From: Rhizobium sp.
GTDB taxonomy: Bacteria; Pseudomonadota; Alphaproteobacteria; Rhizobiales; Rhizobiaceae
DNA: 64,000 bases
NCBI GenBank assembly: GCA_027533385.1
Contig: JAPZUE010000054.1
Location: 1-64,000, forward strand
Reading direction: 5' to 3'
Part shown: positions 22,203 to 31,900 of the stretch, piece by piece
Layout of the letters: the number at the start of each line of letters is the position of its first letter
Numbering within the stretch: position 1 is the stretch's first letter
Notes under the pieces: model-generated
The model's database searches: none
What the model saw: the letters and a program-made list of their open reading frames with translations, nothing else
Told to the model about the DNA's origin: nothing
Position numbers and translations under genes: made by a program

Positions 22203-23743
22203 CAGAAGGTTCCACCATCCAGGGTCACGCCATCGATCGAGCCACCGGTGATGGCGACGTTGCTCGCCGCCTGCGTCGACATGGTGCCGAGGCCAGAAAT
22301 GTCAGTATTGGGAATGGTCGCGGATGCCGTGAACGCCGCCGTGCCGTTGCCCTTCAGGTAGCCGGTGAGCGTGGTCGCCCCCGAGCCGCCTTTGGCCACC
22401 CCGAGCGTGCCGCCGATATGGCCCAGCGTCAGGTTGGCTTCGTTGACATCGACAGTTGGGTTGCCCGCCACGCCATCGCCGTTGGTGACGGCGATCTTGG
22501 TCGAGCCGGCCGTCAGCGTGCGCGCTGCCACAGTCCCAGCGGCCGTGCGGGCGATAATACCGTTGGTGCCAAGGTTGTGGAGCGCCAGCGCCTGACCGGT
22601 TAGCGCAACGCTGTCAGCGGCTACGGCAATGCCGGTCCCTGCACCGACATCGATCGTGTTGCCTGTCTTGGTGAGACCGTTTCCGGCGACGATCTGGCCT
22701 GCGCCATTGAACTGGACGAAGGTGATAGCCGTGGTGCCTAGCGTCCCACCGGCATCCACCGTGCAGAGGTAGCCGACGTCGGCGTTCACTGTGCCCTGTT
22801 CGACAAACAGGTAAGCCGAGACATGCTCATCCCATGTGGAGAGATCGAGCGCGCGTGCCCAGGCGCCAGAGGCAACGACATAGACACCGTTGGCCGATGC
22901 TGTGGCCTGGTCCTTCACCAGCACCCGGTCACCCACGGCGAGCGCCACGCCGTCGATCGTCATGGCGCCGGAAAGCGAGGCGATATTGGCGGTCGTTGCC
23001 GCCTTGACTGAGGCCTTGGGATCTAGCCCCTGAACGGTCAGGTCGACGTAGTTCTTGGTGGCTGCGTCCTGGGCAGCCGTCGGGTCAGCAAGTCCAGTGA
23101 TGCGCTGGCTGTTGAAGTCCACCGCAGTGGTAGGTGCTGCCAGTTGATCAAGCCGGTTGGCGCGGACCCGCGCATCGGTGAAGTAGAGATTGATCCCTTC
23201 AGAAATGTCGCTGGTCGAGAGCGTAATGGCGCCGGTTCGCCCCGCGACCGAAGTCACCGGGAACGTGATCGAGACATTGCTGGCAGCCGTCACGCGACCC
23301 TTGGCATCGACCGTAACCTGTCCCACTTGGCTGGCTGAACCATAGGTGCCGGCGGTCACACCGCTGTTGGCAAGGGTCGCGGCAATGGTTGCATTGGCGG
23401 TGCCATTAAACGAGGCCGTGCCGGTTACATCACCGGACAGGCCGAGCGAACGCGCCGTTGCCAGCGCGGTTGCAGTGCCAGCATTGCCCGAGATCGAACC
23501 CGCAATCGTGCTCGAGAAGGTCTTGATCCCGGCAACGGTCTGGTCGCCCGAAAGCCCGACGAAGGCGCCCGGACCGCCGATCGCGATGACCGATGTGGCC
23601 GTGCCGCCAGCGCCTCCCGTGCCTGTGCCGTAGTAGAGGGTGTTGTCCTGCTCGTTAAAGGCGAGCTCGGCATTGGCGAGCGATGTTGGAGCCCCGGCCG
23701 CACCGCCTGCGGCCCGGCGCTTGATACGCAGGGTATTGGCCAT
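22202..23743 (-). CDS. Large repetitive tail-fibre protein
   Basis: 513 aa, Ala/Gly/Thr/Val-rich. It begins like phage fibre proteins (NTLRIKRRA...[19 protein letters not shown]), then has [17 protein letters not shown] and [20 protein letters not shown] modules. Phage fibre blocks follow ([31 protein letters not shown]) and a [16 protein letters not shown] ending. Domains match parts of the adjacent fibre genes, showing duplication. No S74 chaperone is present in this protein. 1-bp overlaps with both neighbours indicate joint translation. Confidence 0.8.
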   Translation of the reverse strand: MANTLRIKRRAAGGAAGAPTSLANAELAFNEQDNTLYYGTGTGGAGGTATSVIAIGGPGAFVGLSGDQTVAGIKTFSSTIAGSISGNAGTATALATARSLGLSGDVTGTASFNGTANATIAATLANSGVTAGTYGSASQVGQVTVDAKGRVTAASNVSITFPVTSVAGRTGAITLSTSDISEGINLYFTDARVRANRLDQLAAPTTAVDFNSQRITGLADPTAAQDAATKNYVDLTVQGLDPKASVKAATTANIASLSGAMTIDGVALAVGDRVLVKDQATASANGVYVVASGAWARALDLSTWDEHVSAYLFVEQGTVNADVGYLCTVDAGGTLGTTAITFVQFNGAGQIVAGNGLTKTGNTIDVGAGTGIAVAADSVALTGQALALHNLGTNGIIARTAAGTVAARTLTAGSTKIAVTNGDGVAGNPTVDVNEANLTLGHIGGTLGVAKGGSGATTLTGYLKGNGTAAFTASATIPNTDISGLGTMSTQAASNVAITGGSIDGVTLDGGTF

Positions 23744-24027
23744 CAGAAATTACCTCCGTCGACCAGTCTGGCCGCTTTCTCGTTGATCCATGTGTTGGTG
23801 GGGGATGAGTAGGTGAGGACATCGCCGCCCTCGGGGGTGGCCAAGGCCACGTCGGAAAGGTCGGTCAGCGCGCTGAGCGGACCCGGCGGACCTGGTGGGC
23901 CCTGAGGTCCGGTAAACCCGCGCGGGCCGGAGATCCCGGCGTTTGAGACCTCGAGGGTTATGCTGGTGCCATCGCTCTCGACAAGGATGGTCTGAACCGC
24001 CTCGATGATCTGCAGAGCGGCCGTCAT
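23743..24027 (-). CDS. Short collagen-like fibre protein
   Basis: A 94-aa protein with a collagen-type run of Gly-X-Y triplets ([17 protein letters not shown], about residues 34-50). A short trimerisation-like start ([12 protein letters not shown]) precedes it, and a tail phrase [16 protein letters not shown] is common in fibre proteins. Collagen-like segments in phages form rigid trimeric linkers. It overlaps its neighbours by 1-4 bp in the fibre operon. Confidence 0.75.
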   Translation of the reverse strand: MTAALQIIEAVQTILVESDGTSITLEVSNAGISGPRGFTGPQGPPGPPGPLSALTDLSDVALATPEGGDVLTYSSPTNTWINEKAARLVDGGNF

Positions 24028-24335
24028 TCGACATCAAACGTGATGGTCGGAAGGACCTCACGCTCCCCGCTGTCATTCTCGAAGCCAAGCGTCAGCCAGA
24101 CCCGCCCAGCGCCTGACTTGAGCGGTGCAGTCTGCTCGTCGGTCCACAGCACCTCGATCTGACCGCCCGTTGCCGGCGAAAGAATGGCAAGCGCGGGCGG
24201 GACAATGTTCGGGCTCTGATCGATGACCATGAGCGTGAGGCCGGAAAGGTCCCGAGCAATCCCCGCACCCTGGTCGGCAAAGAAGGTGGCGCGCACGCGC
24301 TTGGTGCCGCCGCGGCGAATGGTCAGCCTGGTCAT
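24024..24335 (-). CDS. Small phage protein of the fibre module
   Basis: 103 aa from the ATG at 24335 with AGGTG upstream. Beta-rich (RLTIRRGGTKRVRATFFAD, GLTLMVIDQSP, GRVWLTLGFENDSGE). It resembles the small immunoglobulin-like or baseplate-associated proteins found beside fibre genes, but I cannot name a family. Coupled to the collagen-like gene by a 4-bp overlap. Confidence 0.65.
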   Translation of the reverse strand: MTRLTIRRGGTKRVRATFFADQGAGIARDLSGLTLMVIDQSPNIVPPALAILSPATGGQIEVLWTDEQTAPLKSGAGRVWLTLGFENDSGEREVLPTITFDVE

Positions 24336-24390
24336 GCCTGCACCTGTTGGATAGGAGGGTGGCGGGAGCCCCAGCCCCCGCCATTTGATG

Positions 24391-24585
24391 TCAGCCGATC
24401 CGGGTGCTCGCCGTCTTGCGGAACAGAACGCCGCCAATGCCGGTCAGCGCCAGGATCACGGTCAGGACATCCGCCTGGCTGAGGCCTTCCGGCAAAATGC
24501 CAATTGCGCCGGCAACACCCCAGATGCTGCCGATGATGCCGGTCCAGATGGCCTTCGAGGTCCACCAGGGCTTCAAGTCTTCCAT
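24391..24585 (-). CDS. Putative holin (small phage membrane protein)
   Basis: 64 aa with two hydrophobic segments (AIWTGIIGSIWGVAGAIGIL and DVLTVILALTGIGGVLF) and a basic end FRKTASTRIG. Size, topology and position next to the endolysin gene fit a class II holin, which would form membrane lesions at lysis. A decayed homologue is at 12162-12257. A terminator hairpin separates it from the endolysin gene, so the functional assignment is inferred. Confidence 0.65.
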   Translation of the reverse strand: MEDLKPWWTSKAIWTGIIGSIWGVAGAIGILPEGLSQADVLTVILALTGIGGVLFRKTASTRIG

Positions 24586-24600
24586 GTCAGTTCTCCAAAA

Positions 24601-24623
24601 GAAAAACCCGCCAGAAGGCGGGT
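24601..24623 (-). terminator. Intrinsic terminator after the endolysin gene
   Basis: On the minus strand ACCCGCC-TTCT-GGCGGGT folds as a 7-bp stem with a 4-nt loop, followed immediately by TTTTTC. It lies between the endolysin stop (24670) and the holin-like start (24585). It splits the leftward late transcript before the holin and fibre genes. Confidence 0.85.
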
Positions 24624-24669
24624 GGTTGTCCGGCTGCGCAAAGCGGGCAGCGGATAGGATGGTGTTTAC

Positions 24670-25206
24670 TCAGGCCTCGTTGGTCGAAAGCGTGCCGGTG
24701 GCGGCCAGTTGCACCGGCTTCACGGTTGCCGGCGCCTTGCGATAGGCCGGCCGGCGCACGGCAATGCAGCGGTCCTTGGCAATCCGGGTGATGGTCACGC
24801 CGTCGGACTGGTTGCCGCCGAGCACGTGGTAGGCGCCGTAATCTTCGCCGACATAGAGCCCGACATGGCCGGATCCTTGACCCCGGCGGAACACCAGCAC
24901 ATCACCCAGTTGAGCCTTGTCAGCGGCCTTGCCGAACTTGGCCCAGTTGCGCGCCCAGAGCGGCCCTTCGACGATGGGCTTGCCGCCACGCTTGGCAACC
25001 ACGGCCATGAACAGCCCGCACCAGGGGATGCTATCCTCAAGATAGGTCCGGGCAAGCCCGACCTCCTTGGCCCATTCGAGGATCAGCGGATTGCTGGCAG
25101 GTCCGGTCACCTCAAAGGTGCCGTAGAGCTTTCGGGCCTCTTCCAGCATCCTGGGCAGCGGACGCAGGTCATCGATCCAGCCATAGGCCGGCGGCAGAGG
25201 GTTCAT
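24670..25206 (-). CDS. Endolysin, TIGR02594/NlpC-P60-like cysteine peptidase
   Basis: 178 aa. A short N-terminal helix region (YGTFEVTGPASNPLILEWAK) is followed by the catalytic block DSIPWCGLFMA with Cys63. GDVLVFRRG leads to GHVGLYVGED with His114. This Cys-His papain-like arrangement is that of TIGR02594 proteins used as phage lysins to cleave peptidoglycan peptides. No signal peptide is visible, so a holin is needed for export. It is flanked by two small membrane-protein genes. Confidence 0.85.
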   Translation of the reverse strand: MNPLPPAYGWIDDLRPLPRMLEEARKLYGTFEVTGPASNPLILEWAKEVGLARTYLEDSIPWCGLFMAVVAKRGGKPIVEGPLWARNWAKFGKAADKAQLGDVLVFRRGQGSGHVGLYVGEDYGAYHVLGGNQSDGVTITRIAKDRCIAVRRPAYRKAPATVKPVQLAATGTLSTNEA

Positions 25207-25227
25207 GCGAGTTTCTCCTGTGGGAGG

Positions 25228-25443
25228 TTAGCGGCTGGAAAAGCCCTTGAAGGCAGCCGTGATCACCGCGATCGCGGCAACCAGGGTCGAGAGCCATTTG
25301 ACGAACCGCACGACGCCGGTGGCCGTATTCCAGGCATCAAGCAGGTCCTTGAGTTCCTTGCGGACAGCCTTGAGATCGGTCTGCATAGCCTCAAGGTCAG
25401 CACGGATGAGCGCCATTTCCACGGCGGGGTCTTTTTCAGGCAT
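25228..25443 (-). CDS. Small coiled-coil membrane protein, possible lysis protein
   Basis: 71 aa. The first 40 residues form a charged coiled coil (ALIRADLEAMQTDLKAVRKE). The rest holds one membrane helix (WLSTLVAAIAVITAAF) and ends FSSR. This N-out-charged, single-helix pattern is usual for small proteins beside phage lysins, as a holin, pinholin or spanin-like partner. Gap to the endolysin gene is 21 bp. No family is recognised. Confidence 0.65.
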   Translation of the reverse strand: MPEKDPAVEMALIRADLEAMQTDLKAVRKELKDLLDAWNTATGVVRFVKWLSTLVAAIAVITAAFKGFSSR

Positions 25444-25451
25444 GGCGAATC

Positions 25452-26033
25452 TCAGCAGATCGAGCAGATGATGGCGATGTCGCCGGGCGCGAGATCCACG
25501 GTGTAGTCCGGCGTCGGATTGAAGTCGGTCTGTCGCTGGCGTGGGCCGGTGGCGTAGTGGATGAACAGCGCGGCTTCGCTAAGCACGCGAGGTTCGGTCA
25601 GGACCTCGAACCGGTACTGAACACCCGGCGTCCGTTTCAACTTCTGCACCACGCAGCACAGCGTGAAGTCGTCGTGAAAGTGTCGGGTGAATTCACCGGC
25701 CGGGAGATATCCGCCGCCATTCTCGACATTGTGGCAGCCGGGCGTCCAGACCTGCGTGATCGGGCCGTCAGGCCCCTCGAACACGTAGTCGGCCGATCCG
25801 TTGATGCAGATCGAGACATGCTCGCACAGGGTCCATGCGACGCCCGCCGCGTGCATCTCGGTGATGGAGGCATTGAACCGGGGCGGCACGAAGTCCAGCA
25901 TCGGCCAGAGCCGCCATGAATTTGCCGGCCTGCGGAAGGTGAAGTCGTTCCGGAACACCCCGTAGTTGATCTCGAGGTCGTCGTTGATGGGCACGATCTC
26001 ATCCGAGACCGTCGGCCGGCGATCTGCCTGCAT
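25452..26033 (-). CDS. Phage virion-associated protein of unknown function
   Basis: 193 aa, aromatic-rich. It has FRNDFTFRRPANSWRLWPML, FEGPDGPITQVWTPGCHNV and a conserved-looking HFHDDFTLCCVVQKL block, and ends with PGDIAIICSIC. No membrane helix. GAGGAAAA precedes the ATG. Position between tail and lysis genes suggests a tail-tip or baseplate protein. I do not recognise the family. Confidence 0.6.
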   Translation of the reverse strand: MQADRRPTVSDEIVPINDDLEINYGVFRNDFTFRRPANSWRLWPMLDFVPPRFNASITEMHAAGVAWTLCEHVSICINGSADYVFEGPDGPITQVWTPGCHNVENGGGYLPAGEFTRHFHDDFTLCCVVQKLKRTPGVQYRFEVLTEPRVLSEAALFIHYATGPRQRQTDFNPTPDYTVDLAPGDIAIICSIC

Positions 26034-26046
26034 GATGCGTTTTCCT

Positions 26047-26955
26047 CTAGCTTACCGTGACCGAGACGACCTCGCGCAGCACATGGCTGCCCGACTGGCC
26101 GCCCGTGGTGGCGATCGGCGCGCCGCCCTGCGTGGCGGAAATGTTGAAGGCATCGGTCACAGCGTTGACGACGAAGTAGGTGGTGTTGGCGAGGATGCCG
26201 CTCGGCAGCGTCCCGCTGGTCGTGATCTGAACCCGCTTGCCGTTTGTCAGCCCGTGGCCCGTCGCAGTGATGACCGCTGGACTGGCAATGCTGATGGTAG
26301 CGGCGCGCGGCAGCATGCTGGCAAAGATATTGCCGCTCAGCGTGCCGTTGGCCTGATAGGCCGTCATCGGGTCCTTGTAGCCGTAGCGCGTGCCGGAGCC
26401 GGAACCGGTGAAGCTGAGAGCTGCGCCGCCCGGCGTGGCCGCGATCTTGATGGTATTGGCACTCACCACCGACTGGACATAGTAGATGCTGAACGCCGTC
26501 AGCCCGCTGGGCATTCCGCCGCTGCAATAGAACTGGACCGGATCGCCGACGGCAAGCCCATGCGACGTCCAGTTGATGGTGTTGGTTGGCGATGGACTGA
26601 AGGTGATCCCGGTGACGTAGGTCGCCCAGGAAACCGAGCCCGCGCCCAAGGGATAGACTGTGCCGTTGATGCGCAAACGGCTGGGCTCGGGCGACACACC
26701 GTATCCGCCGAGACCGATCAGCGTGCGCGACGTCGCCGCGTAGAAATCATACTCATGGGCGATCGCGCGGATGGCGCGACCCTGCCAGGTGGCGGGCGTG
26801 AAGTTCCCGCCGGAGAGGTAAGTGAAATAGCTGCTGTCGGCGCCGTACTGCTCCCCCGCGCCATATTTATCACCCCAGGAATAATAGCTGACGGGCAGAT
26901 CGATCTGCCGCTCGTCGCTGCCTGAGCCAAGCAGGACCCCTAGCACGCCCGACAT
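26047..26955 (-). CDS. Tail/baseplate structural protein with repeated beta units
   Basis: 302 aa, Gly/Ser/Thr-rich. Two related internal units read SHGLAVGDPVQFYCSGGMPS..YYVQSVVSANTIKIAATPGG and GHGLTNGKRVQITTSGTLPS..YFVVNAVTDAFNISATQGG; each of these phrases is shorter pieces joined here by gaps. Such units occur in phage appendage proteins. It is coupled to the next upstream gene by a one-base overlap. Likely a tail-tip component. Confidence 0.65.
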   Translation of the reverse strand: MSGVLGVLLGSGSDERQIDLPVSYYSWGDKYGAGEQYGADSSYFTYLSGGNFTPATWQGRAIRAIAHEYDFYAATSRTLIGLGGYGVSPEPSRLRINGTVYPLGAGSVSWATYVTGITFSPSPTNTINWTSHGLAVGDPVQFYCSGGMPSGLTAFSIYYVQSVVSANTIKIAATPGGAALSFTGSGSGTRYGYKDPMTAYQANGTLSGNIFASMLPRAATISIASPAVITATGHGLTNGKRVQITTSGTLPSGILANTTYFVVNAVTDAFNISATQGGAPIATTGGQSGSHVLREVVSVTVS

Positions 26956-28043
26956 CAGCTGATCCCGGTGCCCGAGACGAACCAGACGTTGGCCTCGACC
27001 TTGATCAGCGTTGCGAGCCCACGCACCGCCAGCGTCCGGTTGCCAGTGCTGATGGTGCCGGCCTGACAGAGCGTTACGCCGGAGCCTTGGGCGATGGTGA
27101 TGGCTGAGCCGCCATTGTTGATGATGGTGATGGTCGTGCCGAGCGGAAAGCCGACCGTGCCATTGGGGGGCACGGTGATCGTCTGGGCCGCGGAATTGAG
27201 CGAGTAGATGTGCTTGCCGTTGTCAGCTGCAACCAGCTGGTAGGACGCGCTTTGGGCGTTCTGGGGGACTTCCCGAAAACCGATCGACCAGGCCGAACCG
27301 CCTGCATCATTGACGGTGGATCCGGCAGCAGCACCTGAGATCGTCTTGTTGGAAAGCGTCTGGCTATCTGTCGTCCCTACGACTGCACCGGATGGAACTG
27401 ACCTGCCGGACCAGGAGGCGAGATTGGCGCTGTAGCCTTGGACGTCGCTGCCGATGGCGAGGCCGAGATTGCTGCGGGCCGTTGCCGCATCTGCTGCACC
27501 GGTCCCGCCATTGGCAACGGCGACCGTGCCCGTAATCTTGGAGCCGGCCAGTGCGCTCAGCCAGGCGGGATCAGCATAGGTACTGGTGGTAAGCACAGCA
27601 TTGCCGGAAACCGAGGGTGCGGACAGCGCCACGGTCCAGGCGGCAATCGTGCCGCTCCCGCCCACCATGGCGACATTGACGACGAGCGCCCCAGTGCCGC
27701 TGGTGTAGGACGTAATCTGCCCATGCATCCAGTTGGCGGGCGTGGCCGTGCTGGTGATCGTCACCCATTGGCCAACGACGAAAGCTTTGCCGGTCTGGAC
27801 TGTTAGCGATTTGGAGCCCGTGCCAATCGCAAGCGAGGTCGTGCTGGTGGCGCTGGTGCCGGGCGCATTGACGGCTGTCGCCGCGCTGGCAGCGGCATTG
27901 GTGGCGTAGCCATTGACCTCGACGGCGAGCGCATTGGCCTCAGTGCCGAAGGTCGGTAGCGTCCCCAAGAAGGCGTCCGCGCGCGCAGAGAAGTTCGCCG
28001 CATCCGTCCGGGACGGCGGCGTGGGCAGTGCTGTGATAGGCAT
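26955..28043 (-). CDS. Tail-fibre-like protein
   Basis: 362 aa. It starts PITALPTPPSRTDAANFSAR, has the fibre phrases VANGGTGAADAATARSNLGL and TDSQTLSNKTISG, and a late domain VPPNGTVGFPLGTTITIINN common in phage fibre and tip proteins. Low-complexity Ala/Thr/Ser composition. It sits between the tail-tip gene 28065-28958 and the baseplate-like gene 26047-26955. Confidence 0.75.
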   Translation of the reverse strand: MPITALPTPPSRTDAANFSARADAFLGTLPTFGTEANALAVEVNGYATNAAASAATAVNAPGTSATSTTSLAIGTGSKSLTVQTGKAFVVGQWVTITSTATPANWMHGQITSYTSGTGALVVNVAMVGGSGTIAAWTVALSAPSVSGNAVLTTSTYADPAWLSALAGSKITGTVAVANGGTGAADAATARSNLGLAIGSDVQGYSANLASWSGRSVPSGAVVGTTDSQTLSNKTISGAAAGSTVNDAGGSAWSIGFREVPQNAQSASYQLVAADNGKHIYSLNSAAQTITVPPNGTVGFPLGTTITIINNGGSAITIAQGSGVTLCQAGTISTGNRTLAVRGLATLIKVEANVWFVSGTGIS

Positions 28044-28064
28044 GGAATTACCCCTTGGGGTGGA

Positions 28065-28958
28065 TCAAGTGAGCCCTTCGATGGTCAGGCTGCAGTAGCT
28101 GACCGTCGGGTAGGCAAGGTCGATCGAGAACTCTTTGTAGAAGCCGTAGACAGTAAGGCTCTCGAAGATTTCAGAGCCGATCCAGAGGACCGGTGATGCG
28201 CGAAGCGCGGCAAGGTTGCGGGCGACATCGTCGATCGCACTGGTCGGCATCACAACACGCGCGGTCATGCGCTTGGCAAAGGCGCGCTCGACCACCGAAG
28301 TGACACCGAACTGGTCGGTCTCTTTTCTCGAGTAGTCGATGATGCCGATGTCCGCGCCATGCTCGGTTTCTCCGATCGTAAACTGCCGGCCGAACAACAG
28401 CGCGCCGCAGGAAACGAGGTCAGCCGGATTGTCGCGCGTAATGGTGACGGTGATGATGCCGGCCTCGTAGACTGGCACATCGAGGAACAGCAGGCTCGAT
28501 TTGCGCCCGACAGGTTCGAAGAACCAGGAGAACCAGTTGTCGATGGCCGTGCCTCCGACATTGAAGCTCTGGGTCTTCGAATAAAGCTGCGTGCCCGAAA
28601 CCGTAAGCGAAACCGTCGCACTCTCCGCATCGGTGTCGATAAGCGCAACCCCGTCGGTTGCACCCGGCGTCAGGACAACCTGCAAGCTTCCAACCCGGGT
28701 CGTGGCTGTCCCAACCCGGTCATCGAACATGGCCCAGCGGTTGCTCGGCCCCAGATCGAGCCACTTGGTGGGATCGCTCGCTGGATTGACCCCCGTGGAT
28801 GCCACCAGTGCCTCATAGCGCCGGTGGGTTGCAGTCAGGATAACCCGCGCGCCCACCGCATAGGCTGTCCCGGAGGCCCAGACCGGGTGGTCGTTCTCCG
28901 GGGCCGTGCTGCTGGTCAGCATCGCGTCCGTGAGCGTGGTGGGCCGGATCAACTTCAT
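28065..28958 (-). CDS. Phage tail-tip protein with a carbohydrate-binding-like segment
   Basis: 297 aa. Residues about 25-70 (VWASGTAYAVGARV..THRRYEALVASTGVNPAS) resemble the chitin-binding CBM5/12-type motif found in phage tail proteins. The rest is beta-rich and ends SYCSLTIEGLT. Directly follows the tape-measure gene (4-bp overlap), the usual place for a distal tail protein. Exact subunit role not determined. Confidence 0.7.
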   Translation of the reverse strand: MKLIRPTTLTDAMLTSSTAPENDHPVWASGTAYAVGARVILTATHRRYEALVASTGVNPASDPTKWLDLGPSNRWAMFDDRVGTATTRVGSLQVVLTPGATDGVALIDTDAESATVSLTVSGTQLYSKTQSFNVGGTAIDNWFSWFFEPVGRKSSLLFLDVPVYEAGIITVTITRDNPADLVSCGALLFGRQFTIGETEHGADIGIIDYSRKETDQFGVTSVVERAFAKRMTARVVMPTSAIDDVARNLAALRASPVLWIGSEIFESLTVYGFYKEFSIDLAYPTVSYCSLTIEGLT

Positions 28959-31900
28959 GCGGCCGTTCTCACCGCCAAAGCATCGCCATCCGGGGTCACC
29001 CGCTCTAGGATGCGAGCCGTCTTGCTGGTGCCCGATGCAATCGTGGCAGAAGCAATCCGCTGCTCGTCGCGCAGGTCAGACAATTCCTGTTTCAGCGCCG
29101 CCAGCCCATCGATCAGCACGGTGGCGCTGTCATTGGCGGAGGTGGTCGCGGTCGCCGACTGATTGGAAGCAAACTGTTCCCACCAGTTGGGTGTGCTCGA
29201 TGCGGCTGCCGTTGCCGTGTCCGTTGGCAACCCGGCCACCCCGTTTATGATCGCGACGGTCTGCTCGAGGCTGGCAGCGGTCTGCCCCTGAATGCGCGCC
29301 AGTTCCTGTGCCGAGGTTGCGGCATTGGCCGCCACGGTCAGCAGGCTTTGGCTTAGCCCAGGCAGCGACTTCGCCGCCTCCTGATCACCGGCCCGGGCCG
29401 CAATAGTGGCGGCGTTAAACTCGGACAGAGCCTGGGCGTAGGTCTTTACGCCGCTCCCCATGTTCCCCAGGATGCGGGCAACCTCGGACAGCAGGCTATC
29501 GGTAATCGTCTCCCAGGCCGAGCGCAGTTTTTCGGCCGCGGCGGCAGCCTCATCAGCTGCCTTTTGCTGGTCCTGCAGCGCCCAGATCTGCTGCTGCAGC
29601 GCGCGGTTGCTTTCATCAAGCTGGGCCAGATCGAGCGCCCGCAGTGCCGCGGCATTGCCTTGCACCTCCAACAGCTGGCGTTCGAGCGACAAACGCTCGT
29701 CGGCAATGGCGGCCGCACTGGCGGCGTCCTGGGCCGCGCCAATGAGTTCGGCAAAGGCAGGCGCCAGCTGGATCAGGGTGACATAGGCGGCGCGGCCAGC
29801 CTCGGTGGTAAGGTCCTGCGCTTCGACGAGCGATCGGAAGCCCGCGATGCTTTGCGGCAGCTGAAGCCCAAGGCTCTCGACCACCCGGGCCATCTGTGCG
29901 GTCTGGGCCGACGCTTGCTCGGCCTTGCTGTAATAGAGCGCAAAATACTCGCCCGTCGCCGAAGTCATATCGCTGGCCGAACCAAATAGGTCGAACAGGT
30001 TCATCTTGGCCGCAAGGGTCAGATCCTCGACCGAGGTGCCGAGCAGGCTGAGTGAAGAACTCACTGCCTCGACACTGGAGGCGACCCGGATCAGCGTCTC
30101 GAAATAGCCTTCGCCGACCTTCTGGAATTGCTCTAGCCCTGGCACGGCATAACGGGCCAGATTGTCGGCCGCTGCGCCAAAGACAGCGGTCAGCTTCTCC
30201 TGGATTTCAGCCCCGGTCAGACCCTTCAGATCGATCTTGCCAATGTTGACGACAAAGCCCTGCAGACGAGACTGGACCTCACCAAGCGACAAGCCCAGCG
30301 GACCAGCTGCTGCCGAGATCGCATCATAGAAACCGGAGAAGATCAGCGCGAACTGGCGTTCGAGTTCGGCATCAGCTGCGGAATAGCGGGTCGAATAGCT
30401 CGAGCCCATGCTGATCCCGAGGACCTTCTTGGTCTTCTTGACGTCGCTGTAATAGCTCGCGTCAAATCCGCCGGAGAGGATGTCCGCCAGCGATTGGCCG
30501 CGCCCAAAGATGCCCTGACCGGTAATCGTGGTTTTGGTGCCAAACAGAGCGCCGAACGCCTTGCCGACGAGCCCGACCACACCGCCCAGAAATCCGCCGA
30601 TGATGGGGATCTTGTTCAGAACCGAGCCCACGCCCTCCAGCCCCTTGCCGATGAGGCCGGTCACGCCCGTGGGTTGGTAGCCAGTGTTGACGCCTGCGGC
30701 CGAAGCTTCGGCGCCATTGGTGCGGATGATGAGATTGGTGAGCCCGCCGATATTGGCCTCGATGTTGCGCAAGGAAGCCAGCATGGCCGCCGAATAGCGC
30801 ATGGTCAGCGTGTCGACCTCGCGCAGATGATCGATGGCCTTGGCAATGCTCTCTGACTTGGCAGTGCTGTCCCCAAACACCGTGCCGGTGCCATCATTGG
30901 CGGCGGGCAGTTTTGGAGACCCACCAAAGGCGCCGCTAATCGCGACACCGAGCGAGGCAATGACGCCAGCCGTGATGGCGCCTGCGGCAATGTTGAGCGG
31001 AAACGGCAGCGAGCGGATGGCATTGACCACCGCTTCGACCGCCTTGATGCCGGTTGTAATGATCGAGTTGCCCTGCTCGATGCCGGCACGTGCGGTATCG
31101 GAGGCCGCCATGGCCGTGTCGCTGGTGACCTTGGCTGCCGTCTGGGCTCCGATGAGGCCAATCTTTACCGCAGCATTCTTGATCGCGATGGCAAGCTCGA
31201 AGGCGCGGAAGACCTTCTCGGCCGCCAGCAGCGCCTTGTAGCCGTCCGAGCCTTCTTTGAAGAAGCCCTTCGCGGCGGAGGCGAGATTGCCATAGTGGTT
31301 GATCTCGGCTGATGCTTGCGCGGCACGCGCATCGGCATACTGAAACGAGGTGCGTCCATACTCGCGTTCAGCCTCAGCCACGCGCTGGGCGGCTGCGGCC
31401 TGCGCCGAGGCAAAACGGGTGATCTCGACTGTGATCGCGCCAATCGCCCCGCCGACCGAACCAAAGGCATCGGCCATGTTCTGGGCCGCTGCTTCCGTGG
31501 CCGAGACCATATCTTCCAGACTTTGGAGGAACTGCTCCTGACCACTTTGCGCAAAGTCTGCTTCCATCAGCCGAATACGTGCGGCCCGATACCGCTCCCA
31601 GGCTTCGACCCCGCGTTCCAGCACGACCTGTTCGCGCTCGGCTTCGAGATTGGCGAGTGCCTGTGCCCGAGCCGACTGGCCAAGCAGAGCGACCTGCTGT
31701 TCGAGCGGTGCAACGGTCTGGCGCAGGAACTCAGAGGTGGCAAAAGCGCGCGTCGCCTGCTCCCAGGCTTCACCAGCTTCGAGAATGGCAATGCGCGCTT
31801 CGTCGGTCGGCGCATTGAGTGCTGCCATCGCGACTTCCATCCGCTTGATCTCGATCGGGGTCTTGCCGATCTTGGCGGTCTCGAGCGCAAGATTGGCGGC

